A stretch of DNA of 64,000 bases from Citrus sinensis (lineage: Eukaryota > Streptophyta > Magnoliopsida > Sapindales > Rutaceae): assembly GCF_022201045.2 (NCBI RefSeq), contig NC_068561.1:24682501-24746500 (forward strand). Direction: 5' to 3'. A program made the position numbers and the translations under genes. The notes under the pieces were generated by a model. That model was not told where the DNA came from and made no database searches. It was given only the letters and a program-made list of their open reading frames with translations. Each line of letters begins with the position of its first letter. Position 1 is the stretch's first letter. Positions 45,790 to 56,837 of the stretch are shown piece by piece.

Positions 45790-45960
45790 GAGACAGGTGG
45801 GAAAGGAGTACTGTAGACATTGAGAAGAAAAGAAAAGCTTTAGCTAGCTCTTTGTGTTGTCTGTGCAGGGCAATGGTTTGATTTTGATATATGTCTCTAT
45901 CTATAGACTTCTTCATGTGAAGAGAATTAGCCCAAATCCCACACAACTTGAGCGAGGCTT
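45790..45960 (-). pseudogene. Orphan MMP 5' relic (promoter, leader, signal peptide)
   Basis: The minus strand carries the MMP-family leader (GACATATATCAAA, CAGACAACACAAAGAGCTAG) followed by an AAAGCTTTTCTTTTCTTCTC signal-peptide start. It then stops; no propeptide or catalytic part follows. Confidence 0.65.
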
Positions 45961-46394
45961 AGTGTCTACTAATAATGCATCCAACTATCAAACAAACAGT
46001 AACGATAATTTACAAAGTTGGGACACTATACATGTATATTTGTATCTGCCAACAGATATGGTAGATACTGTGGCTTTATTTCATAGGGCTACGTGATAAT
46101 TAGTTATTGGTCCGATAATTTCTCATTTAATTCGAGAATTTATATATGTGTTAAAAATGTTGTTAAGAGTAGTACAAAGTTTGTATATATTATATGCTTG
46201 TAAGTGTTATCACTATTTTTTTCACGAAAATATATATTATTATTTCTCCCCTCAAATCTTCCAAATCGTTACCCAATCGCCAACAACCACTTGCTACTTG
46301 CTAGTAGTATCATTTTAACTCAAATTTTACATCATATAAGTGAATTCTCATTGTCATGCTTGTGGACCAATATAAATAAATACAAGTGACAGTT

Positions 46395-47135
46395 GAACTT
46401 TGTATCCTACATTTGGTAGTCCAGCAGAAATTGAAGGAAACATAATAGCACCCTCAACCGAGCTATGAGCAAGGCCAAGAAGATGACCAATTTCATGCAA
46501 AGCAAACAGTCTACAATCAAATGCGCCCATGGCTCGTCAGAATCATAATGAAACTTCCCATCTGGTGGTGGAAAAGCATGAGCTAAGGTTCCATCCGGAG
46601 TCAGGACCACCGCGGGCATCAAAAGGGCTCCCATCTCCACGATCCCGACTTTCAAAACTAATTTTGATATCAGCATTTGCGTAGTCCTCTATTTTGAGAA
46701 TTTGAACTGAGCCCATGTTTGAAACGCTTTCGCAACCGGATTTATGGCATCGGCTCTGGTTTCTGGACGAAAGGCGTAAGTGAATAGTGAGCGACAGAGC
46801 GAGCAAAATTACTGTGCGGTTGCCTTTTCTTGCCGGGACGCATCCGAGTTGTGCAATTCACAATGCCCGCATCTAACTCCACATCGCGGTGTTCTCATCT
46901 GTATCTTAGCTACTGTATTGCCATCTAAAACCCCAGTGGATTCTAAGTTAAAATTGAGCTGGTCGGTTTGATGGCAGATTCCAAAAGCTCATCAAAATCA
47001 TCGTCGTTAGCATGTGTGCTTTGATTATTTCCCTTGGAATTTTCATATTTCAATTCATGGTTGCCTTTAACCTCGTCGCCTTTGTGGCAACCTTTCAAGT
47101 GCTTCATGAACTTCAGCGAGCATGACCATTTTTTT
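46395..47135 (-). pseudogene. Matrix metalloproteinase pseudogene 2
   Basis: Minus-strand matrixin with the signal peptide missing. Propeptide scraps (KHLKGCHKGDEVKG-like, ANDDDFDELLE-like), a cysteine-switch region with an insertion, then FKSRDRGDGSPFDARGG-like and [16 protein letters not shown]-like blocks are spread over different frames. A segment between the cysteine switch and the catalytic domain is deleted. Non-functional. Confidence 0.8.
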
Positions 47136-48412
47136 TGTTTGTTTGAGAGAACATGACTTAGTTTTTGTCATCATAGTAAGTTGGCAAATTGTAGGGTTTG
47201 GCCTACTTTTCCAAGATTAGGCTCAAGCCCATCTTATGAGCAAATGCACCCGTTTCATTTGATGACAACATCACAAAACAATTGCTGTCTCTTACGATTT
47301 GAAGCAAACTTTGCTTTTGAAAAAAGAGCAAACTAGCTAACAAAACTCTTAGACTTTAAGAAACGATAAAAAAAAAAAGACAAAAAAGAAATTGGAAATG
47401 GGAAAAAGCACTTGAGTCTTCAAAATGAAGATATAAAGAATCAAAGACGTGTAACCAAAAAAATAAAAATGACAGTATAAGTTAAAAAAAATAAAAATTA
47501 GTCGTCGGATGCATCAGTAGACCCAATGAGATCTCACTAAAGCCATCGTTTACTTGTGACTCACGTTGTGCGGAATTTCGGCGAATTCGTCTTTCATGTT
47601 TAAAGGGGAAGCTCGTGCATCATGTCCATGCGTCGAATTGAAATCAGAATGCACATAGGCGGCCCAATCACCACACTCAGAGACCCCACTAGAAAAATCA
47701 CATATCTAATATTGAATAAAAATAAAAGTCGTTTTTTTGTATCTAAAGTGTAAATTTTTTTCCTATTTATTTCGGTCAAGTTTCTTACAGTTTTCTTTAA
47801 TTGAATAGTAAATTTTACTTAATTGTTCTCTTTTTCAGATTTTTTCAATAATATACTTAATTAGATATAATATTGTATTGTTAAATTTCCGTTCACATTC
47901 TTTTCTCTTCCTCAAAGGCTCAAATAAAGCTCAACCTCTGCACAGTATACATGCGTCGAACGAAAATAAAGTTGTTCTCTTGAATGTCAAAAGACACTAT
48001 AATTACAATCAAGTTTCAATTTTTAGCCGTGAACAAATAATTATCAAATCTAACATCCTTTCGAAATTGATATTATATTTATCTTTATATGGTTTCATTT
48101 TAATACACAATATTTATTTCATTGCTTCTTAATTAGTGATTATTACTCAATTATTACATTTTTGCAAGAACATATGATAACATACCAAACAACTTGGAAA
48201 GAAAAAGGAAGACTAGAAATTTAGTTACGTTTCAAATTAAAATCCATTGATGATTTTTTTTTAAATATAGTTAACTGAGTAAAATTTGAATCAATTTTTT
48301 AATCCTCTATTTTTTTAGGGCTTAAATTTAAGTGTTTGACCAAATAAAACTGCTTGAAAACCACTCGATTAAGCATCCTGGGCTAAATCAATTAATGATT
48401 TATGAAGAAGTG

Positions 48413-48420
48413 TATAAATA
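48413..48420 (+). promoter_or_regulatory. TATA box of MMP pseudogene 3
   Basis: TATAAATA about 62 bp before the ATG, followed by the family leader ATATCAAAGCAATG. Confidence 0.55.
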
Positions 48421-48481
48421 CAGACGTATATCAAAGCAATGATTTGCACAGACAACACAAGAGCTAGGTATTTGATCAACA

Positions 48482-49497
48482 ATGGCATCCAAAGCTTTTC
48501 CTTTCTTCTCAATAGTCTCTGCCATTCTCCTTTCCCTCCTCTCTCATAATTACTCAGTTTTAGCACACTCCAACGCAAAAAGAAAAATCATCCCCATTTG
48601 AGTCCATTGAGCACTTGAAAGGTTGCCAAAAAGGCGACAAGGTTAAAGGCATCCACGAGCTCAAAAAATACCCGCAAAAGTTTGGCTACTTGAACTATGA
48701 AAATTCCAAGGTTCAAAGCACTCACGCTGACGGCGATATTTTGATGAGCTCTTGGAATCTGCCATCAAAACCTGCCAGCTATATTTTAACTTAAAATTCA
48801 CCTGAGTCTTGGATGCCAATACGGCAGCGAAAATGAGAACTCCGCGATGTGGAGTTGCAGATATTGTGAATGGCACAACTCGGATGCGTTCCGGCAAGAA
48901 AAAGCAGCAACAAAATAATCATTTTCACACAGTGTCTCAGTAGTCATTTTTCCCAGGAAGCCCCAGGTGGCCAGCTTCCAAGTTCAGTCTCACTTATGCA
49001 TTTCGTCTTGGAACCCGCGGCGATGCCATAACTCCCGTTGCTAGAGCGTTTCAAACATGGGCTGCAAACACTCAGTTCAGGTTCTCAAAAATAGAGGACT
49101 TCGTAGGCGCTGATATCAAAATCAGTTTTGAAAGTCGGAATCATGGAGATGGGAGACCTTTTGATGGCCGTGGAGGTCTTGATGGAACCCTAGCTCATGC
49201 TTTTGCGCCAACAAATGGGAGGTTCCATTACGATGCTGACGAGCCGTGGGCTGTGGGTGCTGTACAAGGAGCATTTGATTCCTTGAAGGATACATATATA
49301 ATAGCACCCTCAACTGCGGTACAAAATGCACCTTGTACAGCTACCGTATTGTGGGTGCGGTACAAGATCTTCTTGGCCTCGGCCATAGCTCATGAGTTGA
49401 GGGTTCTATTATGTATCCTTCAATATCTGATGGACAAACAAAGCGCTCATTGCAAGGAGATGATATTCAAGGAATTAAGGCTCTGTACAATGTTTGA
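48482..49497 (+). pseudogene. Matrix metalloproteinase pseudogene 3 with flipped catalytic segment
   Basis: Starts MASKAFPFFSIVSAILLSLLS and then shifts frame at the lysine-rich start of the propeptide. Stops follow within the propeptide (TGA in the LKF.T region) and after TVSQ. The cysteine switch TPRCGVADIVNGT and the central ISFESRNHGDGRPFDGRGG survive. Around 49283-49366 the zinc-site coding sequence is replaced by an inverted copy of the region that encodes [11 protein letters not shown] plus part of AVQGAF, then a second forward GTGGGTGCGGTACAAG. The HEIGH motif is therefore destroyed. Copy B at 58188-59203 shares this rearrangement, so it predates the segmental duplication. Confidence 0.88.
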
Positions 49498-50399
49498 GCA
49501 TGCAGCTGGCCCTGAATCATTAATAATATTAACTATTAATTATGATCTCGAGATCATTTCTCCTGTCTAGCTAGTTCTACCGATCGAGTTAAGAATAAAT
49601 GATAAGTGAAGAGGTAACGATCAAGAAGAAATTTAAAGTTATTGCGATTTTCTTTCTGTTGTATGAACGAATGTCTTCCTCTAATTGTTATATTAATCAT
49701 GAAGGAATGTGTTATGTACTGCAATTGACGAAATACAAAATTATATTTTTATATACATGAAACTTTTTTGTTATCAATCAATATTCAATATTGTTATCTG
49801 AATGGTACGATGGTGGTGTCAACAATTTTACAATGCACCTATTTTTTGTTTGAGTAATTATTAATTTGTAACTAAGTAGCACTTATAATTGAGTATCGCT
49901 ATATTTACCACATTATATATGTTAAAAGAACAATCCTTCAAATAAAATTTCTATGATTTCTGCATTATTATTTCATAATACGATTTAATTAATCACCATA
50001 ATTTTTTACGTACATTTAACTTCCTTATATCAGGAACCAGCCAAATTATTAGAGTTGCAGAATGGGTCCAATATTCTTGGTTTGATGTATAATTAGTTAA
50101 ATAAGAATATTATTATTAATATTTTAAGTTAGAAGGACGAATAAAGACCAAATTAATTTTTTGATCCTTCTTCCCTAATTGGCTAGCTAAATAAACATGT
50201 TTAGAAATCGCTAAAGCAAGCCATTAGGGTAAATAACAAAATTGATTGATAACAAAATTTTTCATAAATTGTGAATTGCAATACATACTATATTCATACA
50301 ATAATAAGAAAATTACATAATTGTACGTTATTCCAATCTGAAAAGCACACAGGAACTTTCTCCAATCAATTAACTTAATATGAATGACTCAGAGCCATG
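49498..50399. other. Intergenic between convergent MMP loci, copy A
   Basis: Shared 3' flank of the plus-strand pseudogene and the minus-strand intact gene. AT-rich, no feature recognised. Confidence 0.5.
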
Positions 50400-51362
50400 T
50401 CAAACATTATAAAGATCCCTAATTCCTTGAATATCATCTCCATGCAAACCCTTTTTGACTCCAGCAGCAATTGAAGGATACATAATAGCACCCTCAACTG
50501 AGCTATGGTGGAGGCCAAGAAGATGACCAATCTCATGCAAAGCAACAGTCTCCAAATCAAATGCACCTTGTACCGCTCCCACAGCCCACGGCTCGTCAGC
50601 GTCATAATGAAACCTTCCATTAGTTGGTGCAAAAGCATGAGCTATGATTCCTTCAGGACCACCACGGCCATCAAAAGGGTTCCCGTCTCCATGATCCCCA
50701 CTCTCAAAACTAATTTTGATATCAGCATTTGCGAAGTCCTCTATTTTTGAGAATTTGAACTGAGTGTTTGCAGCCCAAGTTTGAAACGCTCTAGCAACGG
50801 GAGTTATGGCATCACTGCGGGTTCCAGGACGAAAGGCATAAGTGAGACTGAACTTGGAAGCTGGCCACCTAGGGCTTCCACGGAAGAATGAATAGTGAGA
50901 CACTGTGCGAAAATGATGATTGTGTTGCTGCCTTTTCTTGCCGGAACGCATCTGAGTTGTGCCGTTCACAATATCTGCTACTCCACATCGTGGTATTGCC
51001 ATCTTAGCTACTGTATTGGCATCTAAAATCCCCGTAGATTTTAAGTGGTAATTGAGCTGGTATGTTTTGATGGCAGACTCTAAAAGCTCATCAAAATCAT
51101 CATCGTTAGCATGTTTACTTTGATTCTTGTAGTTGTCATAGTTCAAGTAACCAAACTTTTCCATGTACATTTTGAGCTCATGGATACCTTTAATCTTATC
51201 ACCTTTGTGGCACCCTTTCAAGTGCTCAATGAACTTAAAAGGGGATGATTTTTTTTCGGCATGGGAGTGTGCTAAAACTGAGTAATTATGAGAGAGCAGG
51301 GAAAGGAGAATGATTTGGATAACTGCAAATATTGAGAAGGAAAGAAAAGCTTTGGATGCCAT
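50400..51362 (-). CDS. Matrix metalloproteinase (matrixin), 320 aa, intronless, copy A
   Basis: Secreted zinc endopeptidase of the plant MMP family (MEROPS M10A), acting in the apoplast on wall or extracellular proteins; substrates are unknown here. The signal peptide is about residues 1-31 (IFAVIQIILLSLLSH core). A peptidoglycan-binding-like propeptide (HLKGCHKGDKIKGIHELKMY, FDELLESAIKTYQLNY) ends in the cysteine switch PRCGVAD (124-130, Cys126). The catalytic domain has structural-metal residues in SGDHGDGNPFDGRGG and AHAFAP, the zinc site [11 protein letters not shown] (276-286) and the Met-turn AIMYP. It ends at YNV with no C-terminal hydrophobic or GPI segment, so it is probably soluble. 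No break is seen. It differs from copy B by three residues (M/K, K/T, Q/R). Confidence 0.94.
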   Translation of the reverse strand: MASKAFLSFSIFAVIQIILLSLLSHNYSVLAHSHAEKKSSPFKFIEHLKGCHKGDKIKGIHELKMYMEKFGYLNYDNYKNQSKHANDDDFDELLESAIKTYQLNYHLKSTGILDANTVAKMAIPRCGVADIVNGTTQMRSGKKRQQHNHHFRTVSHYSFFRGSPRWPASKFSLTYAFRPGTRSDAITPVARAFQTWAANTQFKFSKIEDFANADIKISFESGDHGDGNPFDGRGGPEGIIAHAFAPTNGRFHYDADEPWAVGAVQGAFDLETVALHEIGHLLGLHHSSVEGAIMYPSIAAGVKKGLHGDDIQGIRDLYNV

Positions 51363-51434
51363 TGGTGAGGGATATTTGATGAAACAGAGAGAAAGCTCTT
51401 GTTGTGTGTGAAGAGCAATGGTTTGAGGTGTCTC

Positions 51435-51442
51435 TATTTATA
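51435..51442 (-). promoter_or_regulatory. TATA box of MMP copy A
   Basis: Minus-strand TATAAATA about 75 bp upstream of the ATG, inside the family promoter context CTATAAATAGAGACA. Confidence 0.65.
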
Positions 51443-52485
51443 GATTACTTACGAGAAAGAAGTATTATTTATATATATATATAGATAAATATTGGGGACT
51501 AGACTTGGAGTCAATCTTTTTGATTGATACACGGCAGAATTGACTTGTACTTGGCAAAGGTGTTTACTCGGCATGCAGAATTAATAATAGGCAAATTGGT
51601 AGTTTTTAATTCTATATTTCTTCATACAATTGATACTTTTTTTCCTTGAACGTTCTTCTTTTTAAAAGTTTAAACATATTGAAAGATGAATCGGCCCAAA
51701 TTCCACGCAGAGACGAGGTAGTTAATTACTTTATTCTGCCCATAGAATAATACAGAAAGACTAAGACTGAATCGAAAGGAAGACCCGTGCTACTGTTTCC
51801 GAATCAAAGGAAAAACAACGCATAATATAGCAGCCTTGCTACAATTTATTCCGGACTAATTAAATTGCCTGAAATTTGCCAAGCAAGCCAAACACCAGCT
51901 CAATCAAACGGGGCGTTTTGGGCGTTTTACTTGCCGGAATAGGATCTTCTCCTGATCTAATATCTACTGAACTTTTAAAGATCTTCTGCCACGTATTTTT
52001 TAGTGGTAGTGTATGGGTAAAATTTAACTTTTTTTTTATTTTTTTATTTATTAACAATCAATCAGCAATTGAATTATTTACTTGCCTGGTTAAAGCAGCA
52101 TCTTTTACAACATCAATGTCTAACAAATATATATTGGTACATATATATGAACCAGACTACAAACGCTTCCTTGGGTGGATTAATACATGTCACCAACTTT
52201 TTTGTTTCATATCAAGTGCTCCTTTCACATTCTTAACTTTTTGGTTATGTTATGTATCTCGAGTTTTAAGATATATAATTAAGAAATGTAATCCATAACC
52301 TGAAATATAATTGAAAATAGAAAAATAAAAATACAACGAAAAAATTATAGTGGAATGAATGCAGTGTCGATCTTTTTCTCTTTGGTGAAAGATAATTTGA
52401 AGGTAAGATTTCCATAAAGGTATTGTTTTACCTTAAGTCAGTTCCACTTTCACGTAAAAGCAAATTTTCACATCTACAAAATTGT

Positions 52486-52920
52486 CTGAGAAGAGCAATG
52501 CTTTGATATGTCTACACTTTATAGACTTCTTCATGTGAAGTGAATATCTTTTTGTCAAGTGAATCGTTTCATACGCTGGCATGCATGACTTTTACTTTAG
52601 ACTAACGTTTTCAGATCGCAGAATCCATAATTAATGCATTGTGATTTCTATATTTCGTTTTAATGGAAAATTCCTTTCCATGGACTACATGCAAGAGTTG
52701 ATTCCCCTAAGAATAATTAAGAAAGATGAATTGATCAAATGCCATAAAATGGCAGTCAGGTGACGCCACAACGATCACTTAAGCAAGATTTAGGGTCTAT
52801 TAATTAACGAATGCATCCGACGACTTGTAAGTTCCCCACACACACACACAAGTATTTGAAGACTCAAATGTCTTTTACATTTCCAACTTTTGTTTCCCCT
52901 TAAATTTTAAGAGATTTGAT
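52486..52920 (-). pseudogene. Orphan MMP promoter/leader relic at the duplication breakpoint
   Basis: The minus strand reads a GTCGTCGGATGCAT upstream box (as at about 47501-47514 in front of pseudogene 3), a TCTATAAAG TATA-like site near 52530, then GACATATCAAAGCATTGCTCTT, the MMP leader. No coding part follows: the sequence runs directly into the end of segmental copy A. Confidence 0.65.
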
Positions 52921-54714
52921 AAATGTAACTCATAACTCATAACTTTATAAATGTAACGAACCACTTAGAGCATAACAATAAATAAATAAATAGATTGATG
53001 GATTCTAATGCAATTTGAAGTACCATTTTAATGTGGTATTTTTACGAGATTGTAATTGGTAATTATAAAATAAGAATTGAGAAAACGATCTAAATTCTAT
53101 TATTTTTATTTATCGAATGATGATGATAAACTCATAAAGTTAGGGTACAAAATTTAATAGTCATGTAATAATTAATTATTAGAGAATTTATGTTTGCAGT
53201 ATATAATGAAAATGCAAACTTTATATCACTATCTTTTTTTTCCAAAAAAAAAAAAAAAAAAAATCTTTCCTCGTGTTCCAAATAGTTTGCCGGCAACCAC
53301 TTGCAAATGTCATTTTAACTCAAATTTCGCATCATAGAAATTGTCATCGTCATACCTGCGGAAGAATACAAATATCATAGACGATGGAACTTTCATTGAC
53401 CATTGATCGGTTGTCAAAGTAATGAGAAAACTAATTATTTAAGTCAAATCTACAGAGACCTTAGGTGGACCCACCCGTTTGACGGGGTGCATTTAAATGA
53501 GCTTCATCTAGTCAAATCAAACGTTACTTTTTTCTTGCCAAACGTACAACTGAAAAAATAAAAAACATACCATTTGTGTACAAAGAATTGACCCAAAGTT
53601 TCACGTGTACGGAGACGACTGACCAGATAGGGTGTGGCTACAATGCCGGCTGGTATTTTTATTTTTAAATATTAAATTGAAATAATATATTAATTAACAA
53701 AATGTCAAAAAATAATGTTGATAGTAAAAAAAAAAAAAGATAAATAGATAGAAAATGTAAGAAAAATATAATGTTATCAAAATCATGAGAAAAGAAATTA
53801 AAAGTTTATATAACAAAAGGCAAAAATTTGTTTATATATTTTTAAATGCATTGTTTCGTATTTAATATCAAAATTTTTATGTATATTGATACATGTTTAA
53901 CATTTATGTTGCATGTTTAATATCATTTGTCTCATATATCACGTACTTTGTTGTATGTTTACACCGCACTCATGTTTAATGTCTATTATTTTATTGTATA
54001 TTTCACTTTAGTTGTTGTATGTTTGAGATAACTTTTAACATGTAAATTTCATATTTCGTTCCATGTTTACATGACAGCAACGAGCCATTTATAGTACAAA
54101 GGTAAGTATCTCAGATTGATTTTCGGTAGGTTAAAAAAAATCATTGAAATCTACAAATAATTTGATTCAGAATACGTATAAAACATATAATGCTTTAAAC
54201 CTAAAAGTAGGCCAATTAATTATATCATAACTTTCCTACTCTGACTTTGTTAAATCAAAATTGATTGGGATGATATAATACATTGTACTTGTGCATGATA
54301 TAAAAAAAAATGGAGCAGGGCACGTGTTATGGTTTGTAGACACTCAATTTAAAAGAGTTTCATCTTAATTATCTTATTACGCAATATTATTAATGAAATC
54401 GAAAAGTCAAACTTAATCTCACTTAGGACTTCAAAAAAACGTAGACCTCCAATCATATCATATAACAATTAATATTAATTGTTATAAAAAAGTTTGATAT
54501 AATTATTTTGTGAATCGCAATACAAAATACATTTATACAACAATTAATAAGAAAACACTGTTATTCCAAGCTGGAAAATAACATAAAAACTTTCTTCATG
54601 ATTTCCTCTTCACCAATCTAAGACCACTTATGGTAGCAATATTCAATCAAAAATCATTTATTCTTAATTATCACTTTTAAGTAAAACTAAGTAAAACCCC
54701 CAAATTAATAATGA
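52921..54714. other. Intergenic, no gene seen
   Basis: AT-rich. A TGTATGTTTA-like low-complexity stretch lies near 53880-54060. No gene is recognised. Confidence 0.45.
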
Positions 54715-55670
54715 TCAAACATTATTATATAAAGCTCTAATTCCTTGAACATCATCTGTATGCAAACCCTTTGTCGCTCCAGGATCAATGTAAGCATACA
54801 TAATAGCACCCTCGACTAAGCTATGGTCGAGGCCAAGAAGATGCCCAATTTCATGCAATGCAACTGTCTCCAAATCAAATGCACCTGGTCTTGCACCCAC
54901 AGCCCACTGCTCATCAGCATCATAATCGAAAATCCCACCTCTTGGGGGAGCAGCATGAGCTATGGTTCCACCACGGCCATCGAAAGGACTACTATCTCCA
55001 TGCCACCCTCTTTGAAAACTAATTTTGAGATTAGCGTTCGTGTAGTCTTGTGTTTGTGAGAATTTGAAGTGAGAGATCGCAGCCCATGTTTGAAAAGCTC
55101 GACCAACGGCATTTATGGCTTCAGCTGGGGTTCCTGGAAGAAAGGCGTAAGTGAGATGGGAATTGGAAGGTGGCCACCTCGGGCGTCCTGGGAAAAACTC
55201 ATAGTGAGAGACTGTGTGAAAATGGTTAGCTCCGTGTTGGTGACTTTTCATTCCGGAACGCATCCGAGTTGTTCCATTCACGATATCCGCAACTCCACAT
55301 CGTGGCCTAGTCATCATAGCTACGGTATTGCCATCTAAAACCCCTGTGGAGTTTAAGTGGTAATTGAGCTGGTATGTTTTCATGGCAGACTCTAAAAGCT
55401 CCTCAAAATCATCATCGTTAGCATGTGTACTTTGATTCTTCGAATTGCCATAGTTCAAGTAACCAAATTTTTTTCAAGTACTTTTTGAGCTCATGGATGC
55501 CTTTAACCTTATCTCCTTTGTGGCAACCTTTCAAGTGCTCAACGAACTTAAATGGGGATGATTTTTTTTTGGGCATGGGAGTGTGCTGAAACTGAGTTAT
55601 GTGAGAGGAGGGAAAGGAGAATGATAAGGAGAACTGTAAATGAGAAGAAAGGAAAAGCTTTGGATGCCAT
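54715..55670 (-). pseudogene. Matrix metalloproteinase 4, catalytic domain intact, two +1 shifts in propeptide
   Basis: About 320 codons when compared with the intact copies. The signal peptide (MASKAFPFFSFTVLLIILLS), cysteine switch RPRCGVADIVNGT, zinc site [11 protein letters not shown] and Met-turn AIMYA are all present, and 247 codons from MNYGNSKNQS to YNNV are open. Upstream, two homopolymers each carry one extra base: a 9-T run at 55562-55570 (8 in the intact copies) and a 7-T run at 55468-55474 (6 would keep frame). The two shifts do not compensate. It is either a very recent pseudogene or two homopolymer sequence errors hiding a functional third gene. Confidence 0.8.
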
Positions 55671-56354
55671 TGTTGAGTGATATCTGGATGAAATAGAAAG
55701 AAATCTCTCGTTCGAGTGTGAAGAGCAATGCTTCGATATGTCTCTATTTAAAGATTGCCTATGAGAAAGGACTAATTAATTTTGGAGCCATTGGAGTCAA
55801 TTTTTTTAGACACGGAGGTATGACTTTTACTTGGCGAATGCTTTTTACACGGCATCCAGAATATGAGCGCTAATCTTGGAAATCTCCTAAGCTGTAGTTG
55901 AGGAAAAAGTTTATAAATTATCATGTTGTGCAATTTTGAGCAGATTATGCACTTCGATTGAAATTACGGAACAAAAAGGGGGGGAAGCTTTCAGCATTTA
56001 GAATTTGTAAATAGCTATGTTGGTAGAATTTCATTTCGTCTATTTTGATGGATATATATCAAACTTGAGCTTGTACCAGGAGCCACGGAACGCTCTGTTA
56101 GCATATAGAGAACTTGAAATATAGCACATAGTAACTGAATTACTTAACTAAAACGGGAGCGTTTTCCAGAAGGTATACCTAAATTTTAGGGAGCAACATT
56201 TAGAAGGAAAATGACTACTAACACTATTAATAATATATAAGGAAGGCCTATGAGCGCATAGCCACATATTAGTGAATTGCATGGTCCTTTTCCAATACCG
56301 AATTAAAATAAATAATTCTGAATTTAATACTGAAAATTTCAGAATAATTGTAGA
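55671..56354. other. Upstream region of MMP 4 and intergenic
   Basis: Contains the family promoter with a weaker TATA-like CTTTAAATAGAGACA near 55743 and the leader box ATATCGAAGCATTGCTCTTC. Beyond about 55800 nothing is recognised. Confidence 0.5.
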
Positions 56355-56475
56355 TTTGAAGGTGATGTATTTGCCGGCAGCTGTTTTGAGGAAGAGTTTT
56401 TCCATTTCAACCGATGAGCCCCACGACAACCAGGAACAAGGCGGATTGGATCTGCATAATGGGCTCTTATTTTTG
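56355..56475. repeat. Counterpart of 45640-45775, origin unknown
   Basis: The plus strand reads TATTTGCCGGCAGCTGTTTT, then GAAGAGTTTTTCCAT, with an open frame encoding YLPAAVLRKSFSISTDEPHD. It is an inverted, diverged copy of 45640-45775. The source gene is not recognised. Confidence 0.5.
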
Positions 56476-56788
56476 GATTGATGTGTGTGTTTGTTTTGAG
56501 CTTGCCGAAAAAAGTGCAATAATTATCTGGAAAATGATGAAATTGTACTCAAATTCATAAATGTTGTAGTTACTTGAGTTTCATATATATTGTTATATGT
56601 ACATATGTACCATCTTTAAAATTTTTTAAATAAAAAAAAATTAAAAAATTGGGTCCAACTCTCACCAGAGTGAATTGAATTTTTTCCATGAGACTGAACC
56701 CAACTCGATATCCATCTCTAAATATTGAAAAATTCTAAAATATATCAAAGTTGCGACATCAACTATATAACAAAAAAATTATGTTACG

Positions 56789-56789
<1 letters not shown>

Positions 56790-56832
<43 letters not shown>
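56790..56832. repeat. (TA)n microsatellite
   Basis: About 20 TA units in a row just left of segmental copy B. Confidence 0.9.

Positions 56833-56837
<5 letters not shown>

Larger units (their letters stand above)
47241..52483. repeat. Segmental duplication, copy A (5.24 kb)
   Basis: Matches 56948-62187 nearly base for base, with a constant offset of about 9,706 bp. It contains a tail-to-tail pair: a plus-strand MMP pseudogene and a minus-strand intact MMP gene. The two intact proteins differ at only three residues in 320. Confidence 0.93.

Noticed and set aside
47878-48132. 84-codon frame repeated at 57584-57838
   Set aside because: It lies in AT-rich DNA upstream of the MMP pseudogenes; the repetition is due to the segmental duplication and the protein has no recognisable content.
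48369-48578. Minus-strand 69-codon frame also present at 58075-58284
   Set aside because: Antisense to the promoter and signal peptide of the MMP pseudogenes; duplicated with the block.
49253-49570. 105-codon frame MGAVQGAFDSLK..., identical at 58959-59276
   Set aside because: It is an out-of-frame reading through the rearranged catalytic region of the MMP pseudogenes, not a new protein.
56148-56519. 123-codon minus-strand frame
   Set aside because: No family resemblance; it runs opposite to the more coding-like repeat at 56355-56475 and is probably chance.
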